Positions 1-13,000 of a stretch of 36,394 bases of DNA are shown here, in pieces (the first letter of the stretch is position 1; each line of letters begins with the position of its first letter). The notes below the pieces were generated by a model that was given only the letters and a program-made list of their open reading frames with translations, was not told the origin of the DNA and did not search any database. The translations under genes were made by a program, and so were the position numbers. The stretch comes from a bacterium (GTDB taxonomy: Bacteria; Krumholzibacteriota; Krumholzibacteriia; LZORAL124-64-63), in contig WJIQ01000194.1 of assembly GCA_014730255.1 (NCBI GenBank), positions 1-36,394 of the forward strand. Direction: 5' to 3'.

Positions 1-102
1 ACCCCCCGCGCCCAAAGCCGACGAGCCCCCACCCCCCAAAAGAGAGGCTGTCCGGAAACGCTCGCACCGATGAGGTGGCAGGGATGGGGGTATCGATGGA
101 GA

Positions 103-209
103 CCCTGCTCACGGGGTGTCGCGGAGCCCCGGAGGGCACGGATGCCCGGAGGGGCGTAGCGCAAGGCGGGCGGCACAGGACGTGCCGCCCGCCGCCCCCG
201 TGAGCAGGG
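103..209. other. Nested inverted-repeat element (three-helix junction) downstream of infB
   Basis: A perfect 14-bp inverted repeat (CCCTGCTCACGGGG at 103-116 and its complement at 196-209) encloses two further hairpins. One is a perfect 12-bp stem (165-176 with 182-193, 5-nt loop). The other (126-155) has two 5-bp helices, GCCCC/GGGGC and GGGCA/TGCCC, separated by a symmetric GGA/GGA internal loop. Together they fold as a three-way junction on either strand. It begins 29 bases past the infB stop. There is no T-run, so it is not a standard intrinsic terminator. It could be a terminator or 3'-end stabiliser for the infB transcript, a dispersed palindromic repeat, or a structured RNA. The base pairing is directly visible; the function is unknown. 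The remaining bases 1-102 show no gene. Confidence 0.6.
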
Positions 210-237
210 CCACCATCGCCATCGCCATTCCCCGCGA

Positions 238-3219
<2,982 letters not shown>

Positions 3220-3244
3220 GGTCGCACCTCCCTCCGCCTGGCGT

Positions 3245-3619
3245 CTAACGCGACGCGGCGGAATCCTCCCGGGGGTCGGTCACCACGCCGAGATCCACGA
3301 GACCGCTGACAAATCCTCGATCGGCGACCGCGACGACGGTCAGGTCACCTCGTCCGAGTCGCCGCGCAAGCGCGTCGCGACCGATGCCCTGCGCGATGAA
3401 TCCGCGCACCGGGCTCAGCGCCAGCCACTTTCGGCGCTGCTGCTCGCTCGTGCCCTCGGCCACGAGCACCACCGGGCGCTCGCCGCCGCGCACCATCTTC
3501 TCGACCGCCGTCGCCCCGACCGCCAGCCGCCCGGCGCGCCGGGCGAGGCCGATCAGGGCCAGGACCTTCTCGTACGTCGCCTCGTCCGGCGACTCCTGGT
3601 CGCGGCGTCGGTCGTCCAT
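3245..3619 (-). CDS. L7Ae/L30e-family ribosomal-type RNA-binding protein (YlxQ-like)
   Basis: A small 124-residue protein of the L7Ae/L30e/Gadd45 fold, a family that binds kink-turn RNA. The body reads like YlxQ: a helix with GLARRAGRLAVG, then PVVLVAEGTSEQQRRKW, ending with a VVAVADRGFVSGL strand-helix. The N- and C-terminal tails are short and charged. Its ATG directly abuts the nusA TAG (TAGATG), with AAGG 4 nt upstream inside nusA, so translation is probably coupled. Between nusA and infB many bacteria carry both ylxR and ylxQ; here only the L7Ae-type protein is present and no YlxR frame fits between the genes. The family call is firm and rests on sequence plus position. Its exact RNA target cannot be told from sequence. 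Confidence 0.85.
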   Translation of the reverse strand: MDDRRRDQESPDEATYEKVLALIGLARRAGRLAVGATAVEKMVRGGERPVVLVAEGTSEQQRRKWLALSPVRGFIAQGIGRDALARRLGRGDLTVVAVADRGFVSGLVDLGVVTDPREDSAASR

Positions 3620-5233
3620 CTAGCCTTTCCGATCCTCGCTGGTCTCGGGGTCCGGCTCGTCCGCGTCCGCGGCCGCATCCTCATCCTCGTCCTCGTCCTC
3701 GTCCTCGACCTCGACCTCGACCTGGGGAGCCTCCGCGGCCTCGTCCTGATCCGCGACCGCCTCGCCCTCCGGGCTCGCGTCCTCGTCGTCGGTCGACCCG
3801 GCGTCCTCGCCACCCTCGTCCGACACGGCGCGGTCGAAGTTGCTGAACGGGTCGGCCACCGCGGCGGCCGCGGCGGTCTTCGCCTCGTCGCCGGCGGTCT
3901 CGCCGTCGAGCAGACTCTCGTCCAGCAGGCCCTCGCCGAGGTCCCGGTTGAGCTCGGCCTGCACCGTCTCCTCGACGACGCGCTCGAGCTCCTCGAGCGT
4001 GGCCTGCGCGGTGGACTGCAGCTCGGCGGCCTTCTCCGCGCCCACGCCCTCGAGGCCGGCGAGGGCCTCCATGTCGACCCGCGCCAGGGCGCTGATGGAC
4101 TCGATCCCGACATCCTGCAGGGTGGCGACCAGCGCCTCGTCCATGCCGGACATCTCCGAGAGCGTCATCGAGACCTCCTCGGCCACGCGCTGGCGGATGC
4201 CGTATTCGCGCGCGGAGATGAGGTCGATCTTCCAGCTGGTCAGCTTGGCGGCCAGGCGGACGTTCTTGCCCTCCTTGCCGATGGCCTTGGAGAGCTGGTC
4301 CTCGGTCACGACCACCGTGGCCTCGCCCCGGTCCTCGTCGAGCAGCACCTGGCTGACCTCGGCCGGGCTCAGGGCGCGACTGATCAGCTGGATCGGGTCC
4401 GGGCTCCAGAGCACGATGTCCACGCGCTCGCCCTTGAGCTCGTGGGTGACCGCCTGCACGCGGCTACCCTTCATGCCGACGCAGGATCCGATGGGGTCGA
4501 CACGCTCGTCGCGGCTGACCACGGCGATCTTCGAGCGCGTACCGGGCTCGCGCGCGACGGCCTTGATCTCGACGATGCCCTCCTGGATCTCGGGCACCTC
4601 CTGGGCGAACAGCGCCTTGAGGAACTCGGGATGGCTGCGCGAGAGGATGATCTGCGGGCCCTTGGCGTTGTCGAGCACCTCGATGATGAAGGCGCGCACG
4701 GCGCTACCCTGTCGCAGCGGCTCGGTGCGGATCTGCTCGCGCAGCGGCAGCAGCGCCTCGACCCGGCCGAGGTTGACCAGGGCGTTGCCCCGCTCGAGCT
4801 GCTGCACCTTGCCCTCGATGATCGTGTTGACCCGGTCCTTGTACTCCTCGAAGATCTGCGAGCGCTCGGCCTCGCGGACCTTCTGCACCAGGATCTGCTT
4901 GGCCACCAGGATGGCGTTGCGGCCGAAGTCCTGCAACGGCAGCTCCCAGCGCACCTCGTCGCCCACCTCGACCTCGTCGCCGAACTCGATCTGGGCCTCC
5001 TCGAGGCTGATCTCGAGGTCCTCGTCGTCGATGCTCTCGACCACGGTCTTGACCTGCTCGACCAGCATCTCGCCGGTCTCGGGGTTGACCGTCGCGGCGA
5101 TGTTGGTCTCGGCTCCGAGCTTCTTCTTGGCGGCCGACTGCAGGCCGGCCTCCAGCGACTCGATGATGATCGACTGGTCGAGGTGCTTCTCGCGGGTGAT
5201 GGCCTGCAGCGCCTGGATCACGTTGTGGTCCAT
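3620..5233 (-). CDS. nusA: Transcription termination/antitermination factor NusA
   Basis: Binds RNA polymerase and nascent RNA to modulate pausing, termination and antitermination. In its 537 residues I see the N-terminal RNAP-binding domain, an S1 domain around 135-200 (IIEGKVQQLERGNALVNLG), and two KH domains around 200-345 (including DPIGSCVGMKGSRVQAV and LSKAIGKEGKNVRLAAKL). A helix-hairpin-helix-like module follows (LAGLEGVGAEKAAELQ). The last roughly 100 residues are an Asp/Glu-rich disordered tail with an alternating E/D run, encoded by a simple GAG-GAC repeat. The ATG lies 7 nt beyond the rimP stop. No strong Shine-Dalgarno is visible, so coupling to rimP is likely. Identification is certain; the acidic tail is longer than in the enterobacterial protein and has no known role. 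Confidence 0.98.
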   Translation of the reverse strand: MDHNVIQALQAITREKHLDQSIIIESLEAGLQSAAKKKLGAETNIAATVNPETGEMLVEQVKTVVESIDDEDLEISLEEAQIEFGDEVEVGDEVRWELPLQDFGRNAILVAKQILVQKVREAERSQIFEEYKDRVNTIIEGKVQQLERGNALVNLGRVEALLPLREQIRTEPLRQGSAVRAFIIEVLDNAKGPQIILSRSHPEFLKALFAQEVPEIQEGIVEIKAVAREPGTRSKIAVVSRDERVDPIGSCVGMKGSRVQAVTHELKGERVDIVLWSPDPIQLISRALSPAEVSQVLLDEDRGEATVVVTEDQLSKAIGKEGKNVRLAAKLTSWKIDLISAREYGIRQRVAEEVSMTLSEMSGMDEALVATLQDVGIESISALARVDMEALAGLEGVGAEKAAELQSTAQATLEELERVVEETVQAELNRDLGEGLLDESLLDGETAGDEAKTAAAAAVADPFSNFDRAVSDEGGEDAGSTDDEDASPEGEAVADQDEAAEAPQVEVEVEDEDEDEDEDAAADADEPDPETSEDRKG

Positions 5234-5240
5234 GATTCGG

Positions 5241-5900
5241 TTACCCGTCCCTCTCGTCGGTCTTCGCTGGCCCGGCGTCCTTCTTCTTCGGACGCGAGCG
5301 CTTGCCGCCGCGGCGCTCGGCGCGCCTGGCGCGGCGATCCTCCTTGCGCCGGCGGCGGTCCTCCCGGATCACGGCCTGCGCATCGAAATCATGGTCGAGG
5401 TTGGCCTCGAGCACGTCGGCGACCGGCAACGTCACCGGTGCCGGACGGTCGTCGGGGTCGGCATCGCGCGGGGCGACCGGCGCGATGGTCAACAACCCGT
5501 CCTCGACGGTCTCCAGGCGGCCCCTCAGGTTCACCGGACGACCCGCGTCGCTCTCGCCGCGCCACTTCAGTTCCACGTCCCGGCCGACGACGGCCGCGAA
5601 GTGAGCCTCGGTGCGCAGCGGGCGGCGGATCCCGGGCGACGACACCTCGAGCACCCAGGCCCCCGGAAAGAGGTCGGCCTCCTCCAGGTGCATGCTCGCC
5701 GTGCGTGAGGCCTCGGCGCAGCCGTCGAGATCGATCCTTCGATCCCCGGGCAAGTCCACGTACAACCGCACCTGCAGGCGTCCTCCGCCACGGAACAGGC
5801 GCACGTCGATGAGGTCCCAGCCCTCGGCGGCCAGTTCGGGCGCCAAGAGGGCGTGGACGCGCGCGGCGAGCGCGTATCGGTCCACATTCTCCGGCGTCAC
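5241..5900 (-). CDS. rimP: Ribosome maturation factor RimP
   Basis: Required for 30S subunit maturation. The family pattern is clear: an N-terminal domain with LAAEGWDLIDVRLFRGGGRLQVRLYVD, then CAEASRTASMHLEE, then WVLEVSSPGIRRPL. A C-terminal SH3-like domain and a basic Arg/Lys-rich tail (RRRRKEDRRARRAERR) follow. I start it at the GTG at 5900 (219 residues; first residues MTPENVDRY), because GAGGAG sits 6 nt upstream. The longer ORF-track version runs back through a promoter -10 element and a leader hairpin, so its first 37 residues are not coding. First gene of the rimP-nusA-ylxQ-infB operon. Confident in both identity and revised start. Confidence 0.93.
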   Translation of the reverse strand: MTPENVDRYALAARVHALLAPELAAEGWDLIDVRLFRGGGRLQVRLYVDLPGDRRIDLDGCAEASRTASMHLEEADLFPGAWVLEVSSPGIRRPLRTEAHFAAVVGRDVELKWRGESDAGRPVNLRGRLETVEDGLLTIAPVAPRDADPDDRPAPVTLPVADVLEANLDHDFDAQAVIREDRRRRKEDRRARRAERRGGKRSRPKKKDAGPAKTDERDG

Positions 5901-5920
5901 GAGCGGCTCCTCACAGCACG

Positions 5921-5946
5921 AAAAGAAGTGGACTTGCGCCCACTTC
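5921..5946 (-). terminator. Attenuator-like intrinsic terminator in the rimP leader
   Basis: On the minus strand GAAGTGGGC pairs with GTCCACTTC (9 bp, one G-U) around a GCAA tetraloop of the GNRA class. TTTT follows immediately. It lies between the promoter (-10 at 5983-5988) and the rimP start (5900), so it can terminate transcription before the first gene. A weaker alternative hairpin just upstream (TCCGG...CCGGA) overlaps its 5' foot. The structure is seen directly; its use as an attenuator is inferred. NusA, encoded in this operon, would be the natural regulator. Confidence 0.6.
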
Positions 5947-5982
5947 CGGTTCACCCCGGATTCGGGTCTAGGATGCAATGGC

Positions 5983-6011
5983 AATATAGACCACGCCCCG
6001 ACAGGGGGCAA
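5983..6011 (-). promoter_or_regulatory. Sigma-70-type promoter for rimP-nusA-ylxQ-infB
   Basis: Minus strand TTGCCC (6011-6006), 17-nt spacer, TATATT (5988-5983). The -10 matches the TATAAT consensus at 5 of 6 positions and the -35 matches TTGACA at 4 of 6. Predicted transcription start is near 5976, leaving a leader of about 75 nt that holds the hairpin at 5921-5946. It stands in an unusually AT-rich patch for this genome. Confidence 0.7.
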
Positions 6012-6029
6012 GGTGAATTCGGGAGGTGT

Positions 6030-6054
6030 CCGGCCGGCCCCGAAGGCCCGCCGG
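6030..6054 (-). terminator. Hairpin after the glutaminyl cyclase gene (possible terminator)
   Basis: Starting 2 nt past the stop of the M28 enzyme, minus strand CCGGC-G-GGCC pairs with GGCC-G-GCCGG around TTCGG. This gives 9 GC pairs with a single G-G mismatch. It has no T-run, so it may act as a Rho-assisted or RNA-end-protecting hairpin. It separates the sprA transcript from the rimP promoter. Confidence 0.45.
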
Positions 6055-6056
6055 GG

Positions 6057-7007
6057 TCAGAATCCGGGCATCCGGTCGTAGACCAGCGAGACCACGAGCC
6101 GGCCGACCTGCTCGAGCGCGGCCGGGTCGCACTGCTCGGGCGTGTCCTCGACGGTGTGCCACTGCGGGTAGTCGAAGTCGATCAGGTTGACCGCCGGCAA
6201 CCCGGCCTCCAGGAACGGCACGTGGTCGTCGTAGACCGGCGTGGCGGGGCGCGCCTCGAACGCCGACAGCCCGAGCTGCATGGCGCGATCGAAGACCGCC
6301 AGCGTGAGTTCCGGCGCGAACCGGCTGGAGTAGGCCTCCATGCCGATGGAGAGGCCGCGTTTGCCGACCATGTCCAGCAGGACCAGCGCGCGCGGATCGC
6401 CAGCGGCCAGGGGACTGGAGAAATCCTGCCAGGTCGACGCGAGGTGGCGGCTGCCCAGGCAGAATCCGTCCGGATCGCCCGCCGGGCCGGAATCCTCGCC
6501 ATCGAAGAACAGCAGGTCGACGCCACGCTCGGGCGGAGACTCGGCCAGCAGTTCCATGAGGTGCAGCAGGACGGCCACGCCGCTCGCGCCGTCGTTCGCC
6601 CCGAGGATCGGCTGGTCGCGGTTGGCCGGGTCGGGGTCCCTGTCCGCGATCGGGCGCGTGTCGTAGTGCGCGCCGAGCCACAGCCGCGCCCCATCGGTCG
6701 GGACCGTCGAGACGATCAGGTTGCAGATCTCCAGCGGCTGGCCCGACAGGGGATCGCTGGCCTCGAAGCACACGCGCTGGCACCTCAGCCCGAGATCGGC
6801 CGCATGCCGCTCGATCATCTGCCGCAGCTCCTCCAGCGCGGCCGAGCCGGGCGGACGCGGCCCCAGATCGCACTGCGCGTGCAGCCACTCCATCGCACGC
6901 TCGCCGGAGAACCTCTCCGGCGCCATCTCGGCGGCGGCCACGGTGGGCACGAGCGCGAGCATCAGGATCGTCGCGGCCCGGCGGCCGCCACGGCGATCAG
7001 AAGACAA
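6057..7007 (-). CDS. Secreted glutaminyl-peptide cyclotransferase-like M28 zinc enzyme
   Basis: Probably converts N-terminal Gln (or Glu) of exported proteins to pyroglutamate. 316 residues with a signal peptide (hydrophobic 12-25, AAA|E cleavage near 26). Landmarks match the glutaminyl cyclase branch of M28: HYDTRP (114-119), NDGASG (Asp139), FDGED (Glu171/Asp172, where the human enzyme has GEE), LLDMVG (Asp212), YDDHVPFL (Asp260/261) and QWHT (Trp283/His284). The TTG start overlaps the sprA stop region by 11 bp and has GGAGG 6 nt upstream, so it is translationally coupled to sprA. M28 aminopeptidases are the alternative, but the WHT motif and the DDHVPFL segment favour a cyclase. Activity itself is inferred. 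Confidence 0.85.
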   Translation of the reverse strand: MSSDRRGGRRAATILMLALVPTVAAAEMAPERFSGERAMEWLHAQCDLGPRPPGSAALEELRQMIERHAADLGLRCQRVCFEASDPLSGQPLEICNLIVSTVPTDGARLWLGAHYDTRPIADRDPDPANRDQPILGANDGASGVAVLLHLMELLAESPPERGVDLLFFDGEDSGPAGDPDGFCLGSRHLASTWQDFSSPLAAGDPRALVLLDMVGKRGLSIGMEAYSSRFAPELTLAVFDRAMQLGLSAFEARPATPVYDDHVPFLEAGLPAVNLIDFDYPQWHTVEDTPEQCDPAALEQVGRLVVSLVYDRMPGF

Positions 7008-10000
7008 ACTCGGCCTCCAGTCCCAGCCCGATGGTCGTGGTGACGACGTCGGTGCCGATGTTCTTGTTCCGCGAGAAGTTCACGCTGAACGCCCCGCTCA
7101 GGTTGCGGGAGATATTGTAGCTGAAGCGCGGCTGGAACGAGATGGTGTTCGTCCCGGTGGGCTCCGGCTCGAACTGCGAGTTCGGCGATTCGCGCAGCTG
7201 AGAGCTCTCGGAGTAGCTCAGGTCGACGGTCATGTCGATGCTCGGCTGGTTGCCGGGGCGGTACAGCCCCAGCTGGGCCAGGAACCGCTGGGCGCTGATC
7301 TGGTGCTTGAGCTGGACGCCGACGCGGAAGCGGTCCGACGTGGTGAGCACGCCGCTCGCGCTCTGCGTCTCCTTGGACCAGTTGCCGTTCAGGTTCAGCG
7401 ACATGCCGCTGTGGAAGGTCATGTTCCACTGCGGACTGATGTTGGTCGACCGGCGCGGGTCGTGCGTCGAGCGCGTGAAGTTCAGGACGTCCTTGGTGTA
7501 CTTGTATGAGAGGGTCAGCGTCGAGGTCTGGAACCAGCCGGCGTCGCGGTCGTCGGGATCGCCGCCGAACAGGCCCCAGTCCTCGATGCCGGCGACGTTG
7601 AGCTTGGCGTCCGGCCAGGTCTGGCTGTAGGACCAGGTCTCCTGCTCGTTGGCGATGCGATGGCTCTCGCGCAGGGCGTACTTCACGTCGAGCTTGATGT
7701 CGCGCGAGACCCGCGTCGCCGTGGAGATCGACAGGTCCTGGCTCGCCTCGCGACGCAGGACGTCGTACGAGGTGTCCGGGAAATCCGGTGTCATGTCGAA
7801 TCCGAAGCGGTAGGCCAGCGGCACCTCCTGCCCCACGAGCCGGCCGTAGCCGCTGCTGCGCTGATCGGAGTAGTTGATCTTCACCGGATCGAGTTCGCGC
7901 AGCATCTCGAACAGCGGCTCGACGAGGTCGCGCGCGGAGAACCCGCCGCCGGCCGACGGCCCGTCCTCGCCGCTGCGCCGCCGCTCCTCCTCCAGCCGCA
8001 GTTCGGCCTGCTCGAGCAGCCACTCCTCCTTGGCCTCCTGCTGCTGGTCGGGCGTCATGTCTTCCCAGCCGGGAATCTGGCCGGGGTCGAACTGGCCCTC
8101 GACATCGCCCCGGGCCTGCTGCATGAGCCGCTCCTGCTCGGCGATGAGCGCCGCCTGCTCGTCGCCGGTGCGGCGCCGCTCGGGGATGACCGCGTCGAAG
8201 ACATCACCCAGCGGAAGACTGCCGCCGACGCGCCAGGATGCCGAGTTGCCCACGCTCTTGAGGTCGGGCGGATCGCCGGGCTGCAGCCGTCCGGGGTCGT
8301 GCTGGTCGGTGAAGCTGCCGTCGAACTGGATGTCCGGCCGGAGCTTCTGGTTCGCCGTGCGCACCAGCCAGCGCAGCGGGGCGTAGATCTTCGCCTCGGG
8401 CATCTCGGTGGCCTTGGGCAGCGTGATGTTGACCCGCAGCGACTGCTGGTACTCGTTCTCCTCGCCGATGTTGATGCCGGCGACCTCCTTGCGGCGCAGG
8501 AGGTCCCGGGAGCTGCGGTTGGAGAAGTCGGTCGACAGGAAGGTCAGCGGCCGGAACTCGACGCGGCTCGAGAGCGTGCCCGGGCGCGTCTCGGTCTCGG
8601 TCGCCGGGAACTCGTTGCCCTGGGTGTCGCGCCGCCGCGACTTGCGGTAATTGCTCGTGAAGCTCGCCGAGCCCTCGATGTGGCTCGGCAGGTAGGCCAG
8701 GCCGCTCACCAGCGGGATCGACCCGAGCACGGGGATGTCGCCGAGGCGGTGGTCGCCGCGGATGTTCACGTTGTACGACAGCGAACCCTGCAGGGTGCTC
8801 GCGTCGCTGGTCTCGGTCGGCGAGTCGCGGCTGGTGGTGCTGCCGTTGACGGACAGGTTCCACGGATCGATCAGGAACCGCGAGATCGGGTTGCGGCTCG
8901 GCCGGTGGCTGAGGCGGAGCGAGTAGGTGTTGCGGTCCTCGATGCTCGAGAGCTGGTTGCGGCGGTCCTCGTCGAAGATCTCCACGTCGCTGTTGATCTC
9001 GTACTTGGGCCGGCTCGAGGACATCCGCCGGCTGAAGCTGAGCGGCAGGTTGAAACCGAAGAGGGGAATGTAGTCGTCGAGGCGGAAGTTGGTCGACACC
9101 CCCCAGTCCTCGGTCACCGCCCCCTGGCCGGTCTCCTGGTTGAGGCCATGGAACTCCGCGTCGCGGCGATCCCAGTCGAAGTCGACCTTCAAGGCGTCGG
9201 CCAGGTTCAGGCTCAGGCCGATGCTCTCGGCCACGCCGATGTCGCGCTTGGCCCCCTCGAGCACGATGTCGTTGAGCCAGACCTGGCCCGTGATGTCACG
9301 CCGCGTGCGGTTGGCCACTCCCAGGTAGTAGCGCAGCACGCGCCTCAGATCCGGGCGGCCGACGATGCGCACGTCGTAGGTCAGGCCGTCCTTGAGGTCG
9401 GCGATCTCGCCGTGGATCACCCCGTCCTCGTCCGGCTCGTTGTTCTTGATGCTCGTCAGCTCCGAGAGTTCGATGTCCACCTTCCGCCAGTCGATGCGGT
9501 TGGGCATGTCGATGAAGCGGGTGCTGATCTCGTAGTAGTTGAGCGAGTCGGCGCCCACGCGCATGAACACGTCGAGGTCGGCCGCATCGCTGTTGCTGGC
9601 CTTCCAGTACCAGGACATGCGGTTGTAGCGGGTGTAGTCGTCACCCTGGGCCGAGACCTGCTTGGTGATGCGCACCAGGTGCTCGGGCCGCAGCTGGTTG
9701 ACGTCGAGCACCAGCGAGGTCTCCTTCTCCGGGATCCCGTTCTCCTCGCGCACCGGGAACGGCGGGTGGTAGAGGGGGTTGTCCTTGTTGTTGACCTCGC
9801 CGATGAAGAACGACTCCGGCGGCGGCGCCTCGATCTGCGAGAGGATCTGCTCGGAGCCGACCTTGCGGATGCCCTCCCGTTCCCAGCGCGAGCCGAGGAA
9901 CGACAGCTCCGACAGCTGCAGCTCGACGGTGTCCGCCTCGGGCGCGTCGTCCTCGTACCAGATGCGCACGTGACGGATCGTGCTCAGGTCCGGCGGCGCG

Positions 10001-13000
10001 GACGTATCGGTCACCTCGAGGGCGTCGGTCAGGCGGATGCGGTACTTGCGCCAGGACGTGCCGCCGAGGTCCTCGTCGGGGTAATCGCGCGCCACGTCGA
10101 CCAGCGGCTCGGTGTCCTTCAGATCGATGGTGATCGAGAAGAACCGATTCTCCTGGTCGAAGCGCGTGTTGCCGTCGATGTCCTCGGAATCCTCGTTGTT
10201 GTTGCCGCGGGTGTTGTTGATCCCCGGATAGGGGTCGCGCGGATCGGAGAGCGAGCCCTCGTCGGCGCTGTACTCGACGCCCTCCCGCACGACGTCCTGC
10301 CCGCGCACCCAGGCGTCTAGGCCGACGTCCTCGGTCGACTGGTTGAAGACCTGGTCGCGATTGAGGTCCTCGAGCTGCCAGGTGTCGTAGATCCGATCGC
10401 CGGCGCCGGTGGTGTCGGGCCAGGCGAAATCCTCGTCGATGATGCCGAAATCGATGTGCAGGACGCCGCGTCGCGCCTGGGGATTCGGCTCGTCGTCGTT
10501 GATCCAGAGCTCGAGGAACTGCGACTTGCTCAGGTCGATGCCCGTGGCGCTCAGGCCGCGCATGATGCCGCCCCAGTTGCCGGACTCCCAGCCGCCGACC
10601 TCGGTATGGCGCATGAAGAGGTTCAGCGTCGGCTGGGTCTCGCCGCGCTCCTGGCCCTCGAGTTCGGGATTGAGGTACCGCCGCTGGACCCGGTTCTCGG
10701 GCAGGAACCAGCGGATGTCGTCGACCCGCCGGGTGACGTCGAACAGCCTCGGATCGCCCGGGAAGACCCCCTCGGCGCCGTGCACCGGCCGGCTGGCCGG
10801 GTACCAGCCGAGCCGCGACAGCGTGATCAGGTCGCTGCTCTCGGCACCCTCGAAGTCCTCGACGTAGACCTTGTCCTTGGTGTTGGGATCGGGCACCGAG
10901 ACAGCCGCCTCGCCCCGGAACTGCAAGGTGCTCTCGCGCTCGCGGCGGCCGAGGGTGAAGACGTTGGCGATGTCGGTCAGCATCTGCGAGCGCAGCGTGT
11001 GGCTCAGGTTCACGTTGCCGACCAGGGTCTTGCTCGGCTCCTCGCCGAGCTTGGCCTTGTCGCCGACGATCTTGTTGCTCTCGTACAGCCACGTCGTGGA
11101 CAGCTTGCTCTCCGGCCCGAGATCGTAGGCCACGTTGAAGCCCAGCAGGCTGCTCTGGCCGCCCCCGAAGAAGGGCGCGTACTGGTAGGTCACCTGGATG
11201 TTGCTGTCGGCGGTGAGCTCGGCCGCACGCTCGCCCTTGATGGAGATCTCGCCGAAGAGGTAGTCGATGTCGTAGTCGACGCCGCGCTCGAGGGTCTTGC
11301 CGTCGAGGGTGACCGTCTCCGAGCCCTCCTCGATGTTGCTGGCGCCGAGGTTGATCGTGCCGCTGACCGCCGCGTGGCTCGGGATCAGGCGGAACTTGCC
11401 GTACTGGCTGTAGTTCTGCGGCAGCGTCTGCCAGTCGTAGATCTCCGGCGCCAGGTTCTCCTCCAGGCGCGTGCCGTCCCACTCCCACTGGTAGCCCCCG
11501 CCCTCGGGGCTCGCGCGCAGGGCGTTCTGCTGGTACCAGTCCTCGGCCTCGGCGAAGGGAAAGGGCACGTCGATGGGGAACTTCAGCAGGCCGTTGGCCG
11601 TGTCGAACAGCACCGTGCGGTGCTTGTCGACCAGTCCGTCGGCCCCCTCGAGGCCCTGCTCGTTCTCGACGTCGAGGCCGAACACGTTCATGTACGTGTA
11701 GCCGGAATCGTCGTGCTGGCCGGGCTGGTCCACCGGCGCGGTCGTCTCGATCACCATCTCGAAGCTCTGGGGATCGATGTTCGAGCCGCCGAGCGGATAG
11801 ATGTTGCGCAGCACGTACTGGAACGTGAAGCGCTCGGTCCGTTCGGGCTTGAGCAGCTTCATCCGGTAGTAGGGCTGACCGTCGATCACCAGACCGGGCT
11901 CGGCGTCGTCCTCGGGCTGATCGCCGACCTCGTAGAGGACCTCGCGGGACACCGGATCGATCACGTCGTAGGTGACGGCCAGGATGTCGCTGTCGAGCAT
12001 CTCCCGGCCGAGGTCGATGGCCACCAGGTCGCCGCCCACCAGCTCGAGGCTGGTGAAGTCCAGCGGGCGCCACACCCAGGCGTGGTTCCAGTTGGTGAGG
12101 TCGGCCGAGAGGTCGGCGACGTGCGCCGGGTCCCAGATGCCGGTGGTGTCGATGGCGGCGGCGACGTACTGGATGTCGCCGGTCTGCGGCGTGATGCCGC
12201 CCATGTTCTGGTACACGCGGATGCTGTTGCGATCGATGATCGCGCTGGCGGTGCTGCGGCCGGGGACGTCCGGGAACTCGTAACCGACCTCGGTATGGTC
12301 CAGGCCGTAAAAGTTCTGGGGCAGATCGAGGCGGAAGAAGCGGTTGTTCAGGTAATCGGACGCCAGCACGGGATGGTCGGTCTGCTGGCCGCCGCTGGAG
12401 TTGAACGACTTGCTGTCCGACTCGGCCTTCTGCTTCGAGGCCACGACCGTGAACGCGGCCGGGCCGAGCTGGCCGGTGACCTTGATGCCGAACAGGCCCG
12501 ACTGGTTGGAGTTGTAGCCAAGGAGCTGGCCGCCCGGCAGGGTCAGGCCCACGTCGCCGGTCTCGATGCTCTGGATGATCTCGTCCTCGTCGCCGCGGTA
12601 GGCCAGGCGGATCTTGGTCGCCTCCGGCCCGATGGCCTCGCTGTCGTGCTCGACCTCCAGGAAGATCTTCTCGCCGATCTGGCCGTCGAGCTTGACCTGC
12701 AGCTGCTGCTCCATGGTCAGGTCGGGGAACCAGCTCTGGCTCTGCACCTGCTCGCTGGCGACGAAGTTGTTCGACCGCGTGGTCTCGCCGCGGATGGCGA
12801 TGCGCTCGCGGCCGGAGATGCGGATCTGCGTCTTCTCGCCGCGGCCGATGATCGACTCGAGCGTGCGGGGCAGCTTGATCGGGATGGTGAAGTTGATGAG
12901 CCCCTCGTCGTCCATGCTGCGGCCGCCACCGGCGACGTCCAGCTGATCCTCGACCTTCAGCCGGCTCTGGACCTGCCAGTTGCGCGCCAGGGCCGCGTCG

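Noticed and set aside
111-227. 39-codon minus-strand ORF (MAMAMVALLTG...) just after infB
   Set aside because: It runs entirely through the nested hairpins and has only a poor ribosome-binding site; composition follows the repeats.
3664-3722. Simple trinucleotide repeat in nusA considered as a phase-variable tract
   Set aside because: It is a multiple-of-three GAG/GAC repeat coding for the acidic tail; slippage would change length without shifting frame.
5901-6011. N-terminal extension of rimP given in the ORF track
   Set aside because: It would translate the promoter -10 region and the leader hairpin; the GTG at 5900 has a strong Shine-Dalgarno.
7660-10320. 886-residue plus-strand ORF
   Set aside because: Antisense shadow of sprA with no recognisable fold.
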